A DNA stretch of 64,000 bases from Eleftheria terrae (GTDB lineage: Bacteria > Pseudomonadota > Gammaproteobacteria > Burkholderiales > Burkholderiaceae_C), in the NCBI RefSeq assembly GCF_030419005.1, contig NZ_CP106952.1, forward strand, positions 1 through 64,000, written 5' to 3'. The notes below the pieces were generated by a model. It saw nothing but the letters and a program-made list of their open reading frames with translations, was not told the DNA's origin and did no database searches. The translations under genes were made by a program, and so were the position numbers. Shown piece by piece: positions 34,601 to 43,302 of this stretch. Numbering within the stretch: the stretch's first letter is position 1; the number at the start of each line of letters is the position of its first letter.

Positions 34601-35002
34601 CAGGCTCACGCCCTTCAGGGCGGGGGTCTGCACGGCGGCCGATTTTTCCAGTCGAAGGCCGCGCCAGTCGCCCGCGGCAGGGCTTTGCGGCAGCGGCAGC
34701 GCCGGGCCACCGGTGCGGTCGTCCTTCTGGCTGGTGAGCGTGACGGCGGCGCCGGTGGCCAGCTTGTCGCGCACCACCAGGCGGGCATCGCTGCCGAACT
34801 TGACGACCACGCCCTCTTCCAGCGTCAGCTCGGCCGCCACGGCGCCGAGGGACAGCAGCGCGGCGATCGCCAGCGACGCCCGGCCGAGTCCACGGCCCAG
34901 TGGCCCGAGCACCCGAAGGCGCGCACGCCTGCGCTCGTTCGCGTTGCCGTGCGCGCCGCTGGAGCGCGCCGCGGCCTGCCTGCTGACCTCGGTAGTCGTC
35001 AT
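28637..35002 (-). CDS. Giant exported beta-helix/Ig/FnIII repeat protein
   Basis: 2121 aa. An Arg-rich start and signal peptide (LAIAALLSLGAVAAE) are followed by a parallel beta-helix module with AAGDWRGLRLEKSA and GNWWGHDSGPRD (to about 250). Then Ig-like Big modules (VSLTTPADGSVVAQPITLEA; VDFHVDGKLLGSRSSAPYT), FnIII modules, and many carboxypeptidase-regulatory/CARDB-like beta modules to about 1950. The C-terminus has a Cys-rich patch, a poly-Gly stretch broken by GWGGG units, and a final CVFVP..DYSCKRG tail. No catalytic motif is seen. It overlaps and precedes the RHS gene, so it may carry, anchor or assemble the RHS protein on the cell surface; that is inference. Confidence 0.85.
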   Translation of the reverse strand: MTTTEVSRQAAARSSGAHGNANERRRARLRVLGPLGRGLGRASLAIAALLSLGAVAAELTLEEGVVVKFGSDARLVVRDKLATGAAVTLTSQKDDRTGGPALPLPQSPAAGDWRGLRLEKSAAVQTPALKGVSLRFAGGTDGAGLAVRGYNPELQYLQFTDNTVGLRLLDLASPAITGSSFLRNGTGLEALGGSVPSISSTQFSGNTRLAIDNKDPARPITATGNWWGHDSGPRDATGNPQGQGDAVSAGVGYGNWLASAPLLNPSVLLAAPAPYFEQRSVLLDLSCVNATEYRVAEGSGFAGVAFQPLDNGRLTVPYTVSEGDGRKAISVQFRNATGTVATAVLAGGVLVDTQPPAVSLTTPADGSVVAQPITLEASVADASGISRVDFHVDGKLLGSRSSAPYTQAWDNQALSDGPHTIRAVATDAAGRVSEATSTVMLSRTPPAPDTEGPQLATVSLGGSPLANGATLARGGSLTFNASDRSGISRIELLLDGVVVATATGSGSYTAALSLDSVANGPHSLALRATDSLGNLTLVSWNVTVAHAAPEAPAFTQPSDGFVTRTAALVVAGRAPAGTTVQVLQNGQPAASVQATSDGRFSAGLTLLPGSNRLQASATDTHGTSALSAAVSVTLDVTVPGSPGTLSAAAQAGGKVRLSWQRATDPNAVGYDVYRSSSPFSVIGEAVKVNGSRLAGTTLDDLPTQDGTWHYRVVAVNAAGTPSEPSNPVQALSDSTLPKALSIAYTPLGKVDAASGRIGQGRVNLVATVSEALQAPPYLSIVPQGGVPIPVELSKTGDTSYAGSFLVDAGTASGLASVLFSARDLVGNRGTDIDAGGTLRIDTEGPALSNIQLTPSAPIKVDRGAAVVATFTFSKPPKPGATPQLRYLLSGPVRQPVAIDSLSAVNATTWRGSFTLPSDAGLGGPETLSFSVQAIDELDNISTKVLAFNRFQVYQGELPPANVPLGFTAKAQPGGKVRLDWQAVDEAQAYQLYRQAPGEDGLQPLVRAGGTSHVDQTPRDGSYRYAIASVRMVNGQEAVSGQSAPVEVQSSANAPGAPQNLSLRLTGQGIVATWQAPLASTVDSYRLYRASGTSIGSIDGLTPLKSGIRQTAALDASPSPTQGAYVVTAVDAAGNESAPSNSTYLNASLLPVRDLRVEQLGKELPVIRWSAPNGNVAGYKVYVGPDGARTLLTPGTVSALSLTDTGYTSGERRYTVATVDANGVELPRSVLMPSLNTQIAAGLPLKRGVMNKLQVQVTNTSAATLDGVRAVVRLPVDREATQFKDHKSATVSLAPNQTLLVPVIVGGYTELPSRVPAQLGVEIEPAEGELVKITRSETLEATDSALVVGMATDEFTRGGSGKVKLTIENTSEVDVELLTATQNGKGESTELRFKILDGDNNVLAVQSYRQVLGANVVTLTNGLTVARIPAGANYVSDVFELNVPASSPNSIRVKLEVDTLRYHSGEADEIRIAGRGSEKTVSLVDTAYVGEVTQVAPLNSFGDEDVLITGRALDRRSNQPLPNTRLKLVLNQQGFERVFSVLTDATGSFTYTFKPTVTDAGLYKVSAVHPDITDRPEQKAFTINRVTVGPTPYKLDIPRNYTFSIPFTAKAGAGTAATGLRFVLDAAAQPTGRLPEGVTVELPAPVSLAERQTLNVPVKFTANNEAQPSGSLILNVVSDEHPGSPIAVVKVDYVLSEAKPYLTNTPSFVETGLARGSSEIESVTVQNKGLQDALNLRFSLTKADGSPAPAWAAIVSSANGSLAVGAKRVIDLSFTPPADTAEAVYEFKLQVQGDNVPAQAMNVFASVTQSGQGHVLFKASDIYTATVDKQGKLIQGLANARITVQNEDVASVTQELVTDSLGEALFQNLPAGRYKFRAHAANHQEVGGRLLVKPGITVNQPVFLDYNLITVEWSVREITIQDRYDIVLNATFETDVPAAVVVLQPASVNLPKMSAGDVYYGELSLTNHGLVRADNVQKTLPQSDAYFRYEFLVDVPAQLEPKQRVTIPYRVIALQPLDQAATSGTASGGGCYSYSSRLSVSCTFQCANGATSNCGSSMSWFAVSNSSCPGGGGGGGGGGGGGWGGGGGWGGGGGSTTLPLPGKKCVFVPKGGGKGDYSCKRG
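28706..28806 (-). repeat. Low-complexity poly-Gly/Trp coding repeat
   Basis: Codes the near-pure Gly run (13 Gly, then two W-GGGGG units) close to the C-terminus of the 2121-aa protein. On the + strand it reads as CCGCCACC repeats. Such tracts are prone to slippage and length change between strains. Confidence 0.8.
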
Positions 35003-35068
35003 GGTGATCGCTGTTGTGTTGCTGCCCGCCCCGCGGTCCCTGCTGCTAACGGATGCCCTGCTGCCGCA

Positions 35069-36613
35069 TCAGCCCTGGAAGCCGGCCGCGCGCAGCGCGC
35101 CGTAGGGCACGCTGTAGGACTTGCCGCTCGCGGTGATGAGCCGGGCGGTGGTCTCGCCGGTCAGGGACACGGTCACTTCCACCTTCTCGACCGCCTCGTT
35201 CTGCGCCAGGTGCGAAAGGCTGTGGCCCTCGGCCACCACCACCGTGTAGGTGGCCGTGGCCTGCAGGGTGCTGGGGCCTTGCGGCAGCGTGACCGACACC
35301 GAGGCGGTGCCCGACGCCGTGCTGCCGGCAATGGCCGGGCTCAGCACCTCGGTGGTGTTGCCGTAGGCCGGCACCACCCGCAGCAGCACGGTGTTGCCCA
35401 CCGGCACGTTGATGGTCTGGAACTGCACTTCCACCGGCCCGGTGGTGGTGGCCGGCAAGGTCACGTCGGCATTGCCGGTGGGGTTGGCGGGCACGGTCTG
35501 GCCGGCGATGGAGGCGATGCGCAGGCTGGGCGCCTCGGCAATGAAGACCGGGCCCGGGGTGTCGCCGACATAGGCGGGCTCCGAGCTGCCGTTGAAGGTG
35601 ATGGCCTCGCCTTCGATGCGGATGCGGCCGGGCGAGCCACCCTGCTCGCCGTAGTTGCCCTGCCAGCCGCAGCCCTGGCGACGCTGGTTGCTGACGTTCA
35701 GGCAGCCACCGTTGGCGTACAGCTTGCCGTTGCCAGTGACCGTGGTAGCCACCAGCCGCACCGCACCGCCGGAGCCGCCCGCGCCATAGCCGCCGGCGTT
35801 GGCACCGGCCACGCCGCCCGCGTCGCCGCCGGTGGCGTCGATCGAACCAGTGATGCGCAGCGTGCCGGAGGACGCGATCAGCAGGGCACCGCCGCCGCCA
35901 CCGCCGCCCGAGCCGGGGAAGGAGGAACCGCCGCGGCCACCGCCACCGCCCGAGCCGCCGATCAACGGCTGCAGCAGGGCAGAGCCGTAGGCCTTGGACA
36001 GCGGCGGCATGATGTTGCCGCAGTACGCCTGGTTCGAACGCGACGAATAGGTGTCGGCCGCATAGGCGCCGCCCGAGCCGATGTACTTGTGGTAGCGGCT
36101 GATGTTGCAGCCGTCGGCGCCTTCGATGCCGCCCACCCCGCCGCCGGGGCCCAGGCCGCCGCCGGCGCGGACCACTTCTGGCCGCTGGGCCGCGTCTTCA
36201 CGCCCACCGCGGCCGCCGTCGAAGCCGCCGGGGCCACCCTGGCCCGGCAGGGCGTCGTCGCCCAGCACGCCGTCGCCATAAGTGCCGGTGGCGGTGCTGT
36301 CGCCGCCGCGGACGTCAATGGCGCCGGCGATCGTCACATCGCCGCTGGCCAGGATATAGACCGGCGTGTTGGCCTGGTTGCGCTTGAACTTCACCGTGAC
36401 GCCCGCCGGGATGTTGACGCTCGTGTAGTTCAGGATGCCCGATGGCGGCAACTGCACCTCGGTGTTGACCACCGGGTTGAAGGCGCCGTCGGCACCGGTG
36501 CTGCCGCTGTTGAAGGCGGCCTGCGCGCCACCGGCGCACAGCATGGCGATGAGGGCCGCGACCGACGCACCGAGTTTCGGAGTCGGCGTGAGCTTGCGAA
36601 TAGGCTGGTTCAT
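35069..36613 (-). CDS. Exported Gly-rich beta-structured protein
   Basis: 514 aa. ATG 36613 has GAGGAG close upstream (a longer frame to 36700 has none). Signal peptide SVAALIAMLCAGGAQA. The first half is extremely Gly-rich (GGPGGFDGGRGGRED; GGSGGGGGRGGSSFPGSGGG) with beta-helix-like strands (VYILASGDVTIAGAIDVRGG; LRITGSIDATGGDAG), typical of secreted surface proteins. The second half is Ig-like beta (TASVSVTLPQGPSTLQATAT). No function can be assigned. It sits between two giant beta-helix proteins and probably belongs to the same exported set. Confidence 0.8.
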   Translation of the reverse strand: MNQPIRKLTPTPKLGASVAALIAMLCAGGAQAAFNSGSTGADGAFNPVVNTEVQLPPSGILNYTSVNIPAGVTVKFKRNQANTPVYILASGDVTIAGAIDVRGGDSTATGTYGDGVLGDDALPGQGGPGGFDGGRGGREDAAQRPEVVRAGGGLGPGGGVGGIEGADGCNISRYHKYIGSGGAYAADTYSSRSNQAYCGNIMPPLSKAYGSALLQPLIGGSGGGGGRGGSSFPGSGGGGGGGALLIASSGTLRITGSIDATGGDAGGVAGANAGGYGAGGSGGAVRLVATTVTGNGKLYANGGCLNVSNQRRQGCGWQGNYGEQGGSPGRIRIEGEAITFNGSSEPAYVGDTPGPVFIAEAPSLRIASIAGQTVPANPTGNADVTLPATTTGPVEVQFQTINVPVGNTVLLRVVPAYGNTTEVLSPAIAGSTASGTASVSVTLPQGPSTLQATATYTVVVAEGHSLSHLAQNEAVEKVEVTVSLTGETTARLITASGKSYSVPYGALRAAGFQG

Positions 36614-36715
36614 GGTGTGACTCCTCGAACGAAGGAAGCGAAAGACAGCGGCGCGCAGCGGCGCCTGGAAAACATCAGGGGAGAACAAGGGCAGGGACAT
36701 GGCGGCTCCCGGGTC

Positions 36716-39700
36716 CTATTGAGGACCCACGACCTTGACGGTGTTGATCGCCGATGCGGCAGCCGGTGTGGCGCCCCCCGGCACGAACAGGCGCAGCGCC
36801 CGCTGGCCGAGCGTGGCGGCGGCATCGAGCTGCACCGTCACGGTCAGCAATTCACCCAGCGCGTCCTGCGACCACTCGGGCGCCGAGACCTCGGCCACGC
36901 CGTCGGCCGGCTCCAGGCCGACGCGGGCCACACCCTGCAGCGCGGTGCCGCGCACCGTGAGGCGCACCGCCTTGCCCTGCTCCAGCACGATGGGCGAGAC
37001 CGAACTCATGCTCGGCAGCCGCCCGATGCCGAACACCGGCGTTTCGGGCAGGACAAAGGTCAGCGTCCCGCCAGCCGTCAGCAATTGCAGGCGGCGCTGC
37101 ACCAGCGGCGCGTCCGGAGCGACCGACAGCGGAATGCGCAGGCGACGGCCCTGGTCCTCGACCACCGGAGTGCCGAACAGCAGGCCCGTGGGCGGCAGCG
37201 CGGCCGCCGCGGTGACGGCGTCCAGCCCGCTGCCGGTGACGACGACCTCGCCCGACGCGCCCTGCAGCCAGCCGTCCGGCGTCATCGAGCGGACCACCTC
37301 GCCCACGACCAGTCCCACCCGTGTGCTCGTACCCGTCCGGGGGGTGGTGACCGGCTCCTGCTGGAGCGGGATCACCACGCCAACCGACGTCGCCATCACC
37401 TGGGTTGCGACCGGGTCCTGCGTGGCCACCCGGCCGACCAGCACGCCCACTTGCGGCGCCACCAGTGCGCTGTAGGTCGGGCCCGCCTGCTTGGCGATGC
37501 GCAGCGTGTTGGCGGGTGTGGCCGCGGGGCTCGATTCGCCGGCAGCAGTGGCGACGATCACCGTGCGGGTGGACGAGGGCGCCGCACCGCCCACGCTTGC
37601 CGTGAAGCTCAGCACCGTGTTGTCGGCGCTTGACTCGAAGGGGCCGGACACGGACACGCCGTCGGCCGGCACCAGCCGGACGCCGACCACGTTGCCCAGG
37701 TTGCGACCGCGCAGCGTCACCTTGGCCGAGGCCTGGCCGGCCAGCAGCACCTGCGGCTCGACCGAGTCCAGCTCGGGCACCGGCGCCGAGACGAGGAAGC
37801 TGCCGTCGCTGGCGCGGGCGAAGGCCACCGGCCCGGCCGCGCTGTTCAACACCAGGCGGCGCAAGCCCAGCTCGGCCGCGGCATCAACCTTCACGACGAA
37901 CCGCAGCAACGTGCCTTCGTCATTGATGCTCGGCGAGCCTTCGATCGTGAGGCCAGTGGCCGGCTGCAAGGCCACCGAGGTGATCCCGCGCAGGCCCACG
38001 CCCCGCACCTCGACCGTCACCGAGGTGCCGATCACCGCGCTGGTCGGCGCGACTTCCGCCACGCCCACGCCGCGCAGCACACCCACCAGCACCGTGTGCT
38101 GCGCCATTGACTGGGGCTCGGGCGGCCGGGTGGCCTGCCCGACGACCACTCCCACCAGGCGGGAGGCAACCGGCGTGACGGTTTCACGCAGCGCACTGAC
38201 GATGCGCAGGCGGTTGGCCTCGCTGCCCTCGGCCGTGCTCTGCCCCGCTGGCGTGGCCACGCGCACCAGCCGCACGCCGGTGGGCGCACCAGGCAGCACC
38301 TGCAGGGAGGCGGTCAGCTCGGTGCCATCGGCGTTCACCTGGGGCTGGGCGTCCAGCACCAGGCCATCGGCCGGTTGCAGGCTGGACAGGCCCTGGTGCA
38401 GGTGCTGGCCGCGCACCACCAGGCGCACGGTCGAGCCGGGGACCGCATCGATGGGCGCCACCGATACGATGGTCGGCAGGCCGGACATCAGCTGCACCAT
38501 CGACTGGGCCGGATCGGAGAAGGCCAGCAGCGCGCCAGCGGCGTCCCTCACCTCGATGCGCTTGGCGCCGGTGGGTGCGTCGGCCGCCGCGGACACCGTG
38601 AACTGCAGCTGCGAACCGTCCGGCGACACCACCGGGCTGTCCAGCGTCAGGCCGGCGGATGGCACCAGGGCGACACGAGCGCCGGCCGGAATGCCACGCC
38701 CGCTCACCGTGAAGCTGGCACGACTGCCCAACGCCCAGCCACGCGGCGCGCTGCCGGTCAGCACCGCGCCCACCGAGACGCCCACGCTCGAATGCGTGAC
38801 GGTCACCGGCGAGGTGGAGACCACACCACCACCTTCGACGAACACGCCGACAGGACGGGCGAAACTCGTGCTGGCGCCGCGGAAATCGGTGGTGATGAAC
38901 ACCGGCACACTGATGCGCGCCAGCGTCTCGGACTCGCCCGTGAGCGTGACCGAGCCGGCCAGCTTGGACACGATGGTCAACTTGCCACTCGTCTGGCCCG
39001 CTGCAATGGTGAGGCGGCTGGGTTCGACGCTGGCCTTGCCGGGGTCGGAGGTCGAGAAGACCAGCGTGTGGTCACGGTAGTCGGCCTTCGAGAAGCGCAC
39101 CGTGATTTGCCGCGGCTTGCCGTCTGGCGGCAGCGCGATGGGATTGGGCTCGATGTTGACGGTCGGCGGCACCGGTGCCTCCACCGTCAGCAACTCGCTG
39201 TTGGAGGTGAGGTACTGCCCCGGGCTGCGGGGATCGGGCGACCGCACCTGCGCACGCAAGGTGCCCGGAGCGCTCTGGCTCGGAACGGTGGCGCGCAGTT
39301 CGGCAGCGCTGACGTACTCGGTGGGCACGACCGTGGCATCCAGCAGCACCTGGGATTGCGAACCGAAGTTGCGGCCTTGCACCGACAAGCGGGTCAGCCC
39401 GGCACCGGCCAGGATGGAGTTGGGGCTCAGCGCCGTCACCACCGGCAAGGGTGGCGTGACGGTCAGCGCCTTGTCGAGCGTCACCTCCCCCGCGTCGGTT
39501 TGCAGCCGCAAGCCGGCCGTGCCCAGTGGCGCGGCCGCATCGACCTTCAACTGGAAGTGCACCTGGCTGGCAGAGCCCCCGGAGAAGGGCGTCAGCGCCA
39601 GCCCGGCCTGGTCGAAACTGGCGGCGCCCGCGCCCTGCAGGCGACTGCCGGAGACCGACAGCGTCACCGTCTGGCCCTGCTCCACGCTGGCGGGGCTGAT

Positions 39701-40417
39701 ACCGCTGATGACCGGCGAGGCGCCCACCGAGACGGTGCCGGACGCCACCACGTAAGGAATGCCGCGCAGGCCCCACTTCACGGTGCCGGTGATGTCGCCG
39801 GCCGGCACCGCGATGCCGTTGAGGCTGTTGTCACTGGCCTGGTTGCCGATGCCGCTCGGCGAAGCGGCCAGGTCGACAGTGATGGCCGCCCCCTGCTGGT
39901 GGCGGATCGCCAGGTGGTTGAAGACCGGCGAGGCACCCAGCACCACCAGGCCGCGGCCATGCTCGAACACCACATGGTCGAGCCGCGATGCCGACGCGCC
40001 GCTGGTGAACACCCACTGCCCCCAGTCACCCGGCGCGGCCGGCTGGCCCAGGCGCGTCTTGTCCGACAGCACGCGGATCGGCGCCGCCGCGGTCCCCGTG
40101 GCCCGCACGGCACCCGCCTGCACTTCCAGCTGGCTGCCTGCGCCCATGTAGAGCACCACGCCGGCGTCGATGGACAGCGTCGCGCCGCCCTGCACCGACA
40201 CCGGCCCCTCCAGCAGGTAGGGACTGCCTTCCAGGCTCCATCGGGTGTGGACCTGTATGGCCCCCGAGACGCGCGTCTGCGCCGCTGCGTGCGGCACGGC
40301 AAGCAGCATCAGCAGCAGCACCACGAGAGCGGCCACACACCGCCCTGCGCCGGCCACGACCATCGCTGGGTGAAGAACAGGCGTCCGCGGGAACGCCACA
40401 CGCGCACACGACCACAT
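36716..40417 (-). CDS. Large exported beta-helix + TIG/IPT repeat protein
   Basis: 1233 aa; start ATG 40417 (GGGAG 8 nt upstream); a later ATG at 40363 is possible. Signal peptide VAALVVLLLMLLAVPHAAAQ. N-terminal beta-helix module similar in layout to that of the 2121-aa protein (LSIDAGVVLYMGAGSQLEVQ, QPAAPGDWGQWVFTSGASAS). Then TIG/IPT-like modules, each with a pattern such as ISPASVEQGQTVTLSVSGSR or VTALSPNSILAGAGLTRLSV, repeated through most of the rest. No enzyme motif. It is the first gene of the long minus-strand array, so its upstream region is the likely operon promoter. Confidence 0.85.
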   Translation of the reverse strand: MWSCARVAFPRTPVLHPAMVVAGAGRCVAALVVLLLMLLAVPHAAAQTRVSGAIQVHTRWSLEGSPYLLEGPVSVQGGATLSIDAGVVLYMGAGSQLEVQAGAVRATGTAAAPIRVLSDKTRLGQPAAPGDWGQWVFTSGASASRLDHVVFEHGRGLVVLGASPVFNHLAIRHQQGAAITVDLAASPSGIGNQASDNSLNGIAVPAGDITGTVKWGLRGIPYVVASGTVSVGASPVISGISPASVEQGQTVTLSVSGSRLQGAGAASFDQAGLALTPFSGGSASQVHFQLKVDAAAPLGTAGLRLQTDAGEVTLDKALTVTPPLPVVTALSPNSILAGAGLTRLSVQGRNFGSQSQVLLDATVVPTEYVSAAELRATVPSQSAPGTLRAQVRSPDPRSPGQYLTSNSELLTVEAPVPPTVNIEPNPIALPPDGKPRQITVRFSKADYRDHTLVFSTSDPGKASVEPSRLTIAAGQTSGKLTIVSKLAGSVTLTGESETLARISVPVFITTDFRGASTSFARPVGVFVEGGGVVSTSPVTVTHSSVGVSVGAVLTGSAPRGWALGSRASFTVSGRGIPAGARVALVPSAGLTLDSPVVSPDGSQLQFTVSAAADAPTGAKRIEVRDAAGALLAFSDPAQSMVQLMSGLPTIVSVAPIDAVPGSTVRLVVRGQHLHQGLSSLQPADGLVLDAQPQVNADGTELTASLQVLPGAPTGVRLVRVATPAGQSTAEGSEANRLRIVSALRETVTPVASRLVGVVVGQATRPPEPQSMAQHTVLVGVLRGVGVAEVAPTSAVIGTSVTVEVRGVGLRGITSVALQPATGLTIEGSPSINDEGTLLRFVVKVDAAAELGLRRLVLNSAAGPVAFARASDGSFLVSAPVPELDSVEPQVLLAGQASAKVTLRGRNLGNVVGVRLVPADGVSVSGPFESSADNTVLSFTASVGGAAPSSTRTVIVATAAGESSPAATPANTLRIAKQAGPTYSALVAPQVGVLVGRVATQDPVATQVMATSVGVVIPLQQEPVTTPRTGTSTRVGLVVGEVVRSMTPDGWLQGASGEVVVTGSGLDAVTAAAALPPTGLLFGTPVVEDQGRRLRIPLSVAPDAPLVQRRLQLLTAGGTLTFVLPETPVFGIGRLPSMSSVSPIVLEQGKAVRLTVRGTALQGVARVGLEPADGVAEVSAPEWSQDALGELLTVTVQLDAAATLGQRALRLFVPGGATPAAASAINTVKVVGPQ

Positions 40418-41440
40418 CAACCGGGCTCCCGGTGGGTTGGCAAGAGGGAAGGCAGGAGGCAGGACGGGGCCGCTCAACCGAGCGACGCCGCTACCTCATC
40501 CCGCGGATGGAGATGCAAGTGCCGGAAACAGGCGACGCGGCATTCGCGCCGGCCCCTGTTCGGCGGCAGGGAGATGCGTGCAGCACGCGGCCATGGATGC
40601 CAGAAGCACTGACATCCTTTGCACAGCCATGGGCCGTGCGCCTCGGGGCGATTTCTGGCGCGATGGGTTTGGCACGTTTCCTCACCTATTTTTCTTGGCT
40701 CGGCGAACTGTATCCAAACTCGCCCCTCTCCCGCCCCCACGAACAAGGGATTGCTCCTGCTTCCACGGGAGCGATGCCTCCAACGAGGCACAAAACCGGG
40801 AATTGATCACGAATGGCAGGGAACTTCGTGGGAAATGGGCCATTCGCCCTTTGGTGCGGTGCGGTGCGGTGCGGTGCGGTGCGGTGCGGTGCCTGCATGA
40901 ACTCCGGCTGGGAGGGCCGCTTGGATGTCGGCCCGATGTCGGACGATCGGGACTCGCAGGGCAGGTCACTCCCCTTGCGGGAGCGCCAGTCAGCCAGGCC
41001 GCCACGCAGCGATCCCGCGTTGCCCTTCTTGTTCCGCCAGTGCTGCCGTGTCGCACGGACCACGCGAAACGCGCCGATCACGCACCTCGTTCGGACGCCG
41101 GCGACTCATGGAGGGTGGATGCCCAAGGGGCGGCGGGATGGCTCACCGAAAGCAGAGCAGCCACAGGCAGCAACGCGCAGTCACGCGATGCCGACGGGGC
41201 TGCCATGGGGACCGACAGGGGGCCCCCACGGCGTCCTTGATGGATCACGCCGCCGGACGCTGCGGCCGGCGTTAGCGGCGCAGGCCCGGCGGTGGCTCAT
41301 CGCCAGCCGGAGCGAGTCGCTCTGTAGAGGGTCTCCGCCACCCGCCCGCGGCTCGAGCACGCGCTGCCCTCTGGTTCTGCGCGTGGCCGGTGCCCGTCCG
41401 ACACGGCCCGGGCCCTGCAACATGACGGTGGCTCGACCGC
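40418..41440. other. Gene-free kilobase upstream of the secretion/RHS array
   Basis: About 1 kb between the first gene of the array and the chemoreceptor stop. Open frames here show no family likeness. It contains the (GGTGC)8 microsatellite and small hairpins (for example around 40757-40778, GCTCC/GGGAGC). It should include the promoter of the minus-strand array, but I cannot place it with confidence. Confidence 0.5.
40853..40892. repeat. (GGTGC)8 pentanucleotide microsatellite
   Basis: Eight perfect tandem copies of GGTGC over 40 bp. It lies about 440 bp upstream of the first gene of the secretion/RHS array. A perfect repeat of this length can vary by slipped-strand mispairing; being outside a gene it could only act on transcription or spacing. 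Confidence 0.95.
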
Positions 41441-42994
41441 TCAGGCCGTGGCCTCGGACAGCTGGAACACCGACACCATGCGCGCCAGTTCCGCCGCCTG
41501 GTGCTTGAGGCTTTCAGCGGCTGCAGCGCTCTCTTCGACCAGCGCCGCATTCTGCTGGGTGACCTGGTCGAGCTGGTTGACCGCATCACCGATCTGGCCG
41601 ATGCCGCTGCTCTGCTCCACGGTGGCCGAGCCGATTTCCTCGATCAAGTCGTTGACGCGCTTGACCTGCCTGACGATGTTGGTGATCGACTCGCCCGCTT
41701 CGTTGACGAGCCTCGAGCCACTTTCCACCTTGGTCACGCTGTCACCGATCAGCACCTTGATTTCCTTGGCCGCCTGGGCCGACCGCTGCGCCAGGCTGCG
41801 CACCTCGCCGGCCACGACCGCGAAGCCCCGGCCCTGCTCGCCAGCGCGTGCGGCTTCCACGGCGGCATTGAGGGCCAGGATGTTGGTCTGGAAGGCAATG
41901 CCGTCGATCACGCCGATGATGTCGGCGATCTTGTGCGAGGCCTGCGTGATGTCGTTCATCGTGACCACCACCTGCCCCACCACCCGGCCTCCTTCGGCCG
42001 CGGCTTCGGTGGCGCCGTGGGCCAGCTGGGTTGCTTCGCGCGCGGTGTCGGCGTTCTGCTTGACCGTTGCGGTCAACTGCTCCATCGAGGCTGCGGTCTG
42101 CTGCAGGTTGCTGGCCTGCTCTTCAGTGCGCTGGCTCAAGTCCTGGTTGCCAATGGCAATCTGGGTGGAACCGGTCGCAATGCTGTCGGAGCTGTTGCGG
42201 ACTCGCGAGACGATGCCGACCAGGCTCTCGTTCATTCGCTTGAGTGCGGCCAGCAGCTGGCCGGTCTCGTCGGAGGTGGTCGCTTCGATGCGCTGCGTCA
42301 GGTCACCCTGGGCGACACGCTCGGTGATGCGCACGGCCGTCGACAGCGGGCCGACGATGGAGCGCACCAGCCACACGCCAAAGCCCAGCGCCACCAGCAG
42401 GCCGGCGATGACGGCGGCGGTGCATGAATTGCGCACCAGCTCATAGCGGGACTGCGCCTGGGCACGCAGGGTAGCCGCCTCTCGCAGCTGCAGGCTGATG
42501 AGGTGGTCACCGGCTTCCCGCGTCGGCGTGAACATCGCTGTCACCGGCCCCAGCATCAGTTCCGTCGCCTTGGCGGTATCGCCGCTTCGCAATGCGGCCA
42601 CAGTCGGCTGCACGCCTTCCTGGAGCATCTTCTGCCGTGCCGCCTCGAACTCACTTGCCTGGGCTTTCTCTTCCGGCGTGAGGTAGGTGGCCATGTACTC
42701 CTTCCACACCCGGGCGATGACAGTGTCGTTCTCCTCCACCGCGCTCAGGTGCGCGGCCACCTTGTCGGCCGGCAACACGAGCGCCTGCGACAGCAGGGTC
42801 TGATTGCGGTTCAACAGGCGGATGACGCGGTCCAGCTGACCCAATGCAACGAGCCGGTCGTCGTACATGCTCGCCATCAAGGTATTGGCCTCGCGGAGGC
42901 TGAAGATGCCGATGAGGGCACCCGTGGCCAGCTGAAGGGCGAGGAAAGACAGCACAAAGACGAGCCGTGCTTTGATGGAAAGGTTCTTGACCAA
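41441..42994 (-). CDS. Methyl-accepting chemotaxis protein
   Basis: 517 aa from the TTG at 42994 ([16 protein letters not shown] follows; GGA about 10 nt upstream); an ATG at 43051 would add 19 residues without homology. Order: TM1 (about 8-32), periplasmic four-helix-bundle ligand domain (to about 185), TM2 ([19 protein letters not shown]), HAMP ([20 protein letters not shown]), and the long coiled-coil signalling domain with the hairpin tip [20 protein letters not shown]. It ends SEATA, without the CheR-binding NWETF-type tail. The ligand is unknown. No other chemotaxis gene is adjacent. Confidence 0.93.
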   Translation of the reverse strand: MVKNLSIKARLVFVLSFLALQLATGALIGIFSLREANTLMASMYDDRLVALGQLDRVIRLLNRNQTLLSQALVLPADKVAAHLSAVEENDTVIARVWKEYMATYLTPEEKAQASEFEAARQKMLQEGVQPTVAALRSGDTAKATELMLGPVTAMFTPTREAGDHLISLQLREAATLRAQAQSRYELVRNSCTAAVIAGLLVALGFGVWLVRSIVGPLSTAVRITERVAQGDLTQRIEATTSDETGQLLAALKRMNESLVGIVSRVRNSSDSIATGSTQIAIGNQDLSQRTEEQASNLQQTAASMEQLTATVKQNADTAREATQLAHGATEAAAEGGRVVGQVVVTMNDITQASHKIADIIGVIDGIAFQTNILALNAAVEAARAGEQGRGFAVVAGEVRSLAQRSAQAAKEIKVLIGDSVTKVESGSRLVNEAGESITNIVRQVKRVNDLIEEIGSATVEQSSGIGQIGDAVNQLDQVTQQNAALVEESAAAAESLKHQAAELARMVSVFQLSEATA

Positions 42995-43302
42995 GATCGT
43001 TGTTCCTGTCTCGATGGCGGGGCTGCTCTCTGGCCGCGCCGGGCTTGCCATGGCCCCAAAGAGGGCCGCAACGACACGAGCTGGGGCACGCGAGCTCAGG
43101 TAATTTCGGCCGCGGGCCGGCCAGCTTGAGCACGATCGCCCGGTAGGAATGCACACTTCGCACGGTGCTGACCAAGGACCTCGCACGGCCGCCGGCCGCT
43201 CTTGCCTGAGGGCCGGCGCCCTCTGCGCCCGGCAGCGGCACTGTCGCCGTCCGCGGCGGCGCCGCCCGCAACACCCTGGGCCGCCACGGGGGCCCCGATC
43301 GT
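42995..43302. other. Intergenic region before the chemoreceptor
   Basis: Contains the chemoreceptor leader region; I see no gene and no clear sigma-28-type promoter. Confidence 0.35.

Noticed and set aside
40480..40720. Possible c-di-GMP riboswitch in the leader of the secretion array
   Set aside because: A small GGATG/CATCC hairpin is present, but the conserved GEMM core elements are not.
40853..40892. CRISPR array
   Set aside because: The unit is a 5-bp tandem repeat without spacers.
40437..41240. Overlapping open frames in the 1-kb gap, some crossing the GGTGC repeat
   Set aside because: They read through a microsatellite, have low-complexity Arg/Pro-rich sequence and no family likeness.
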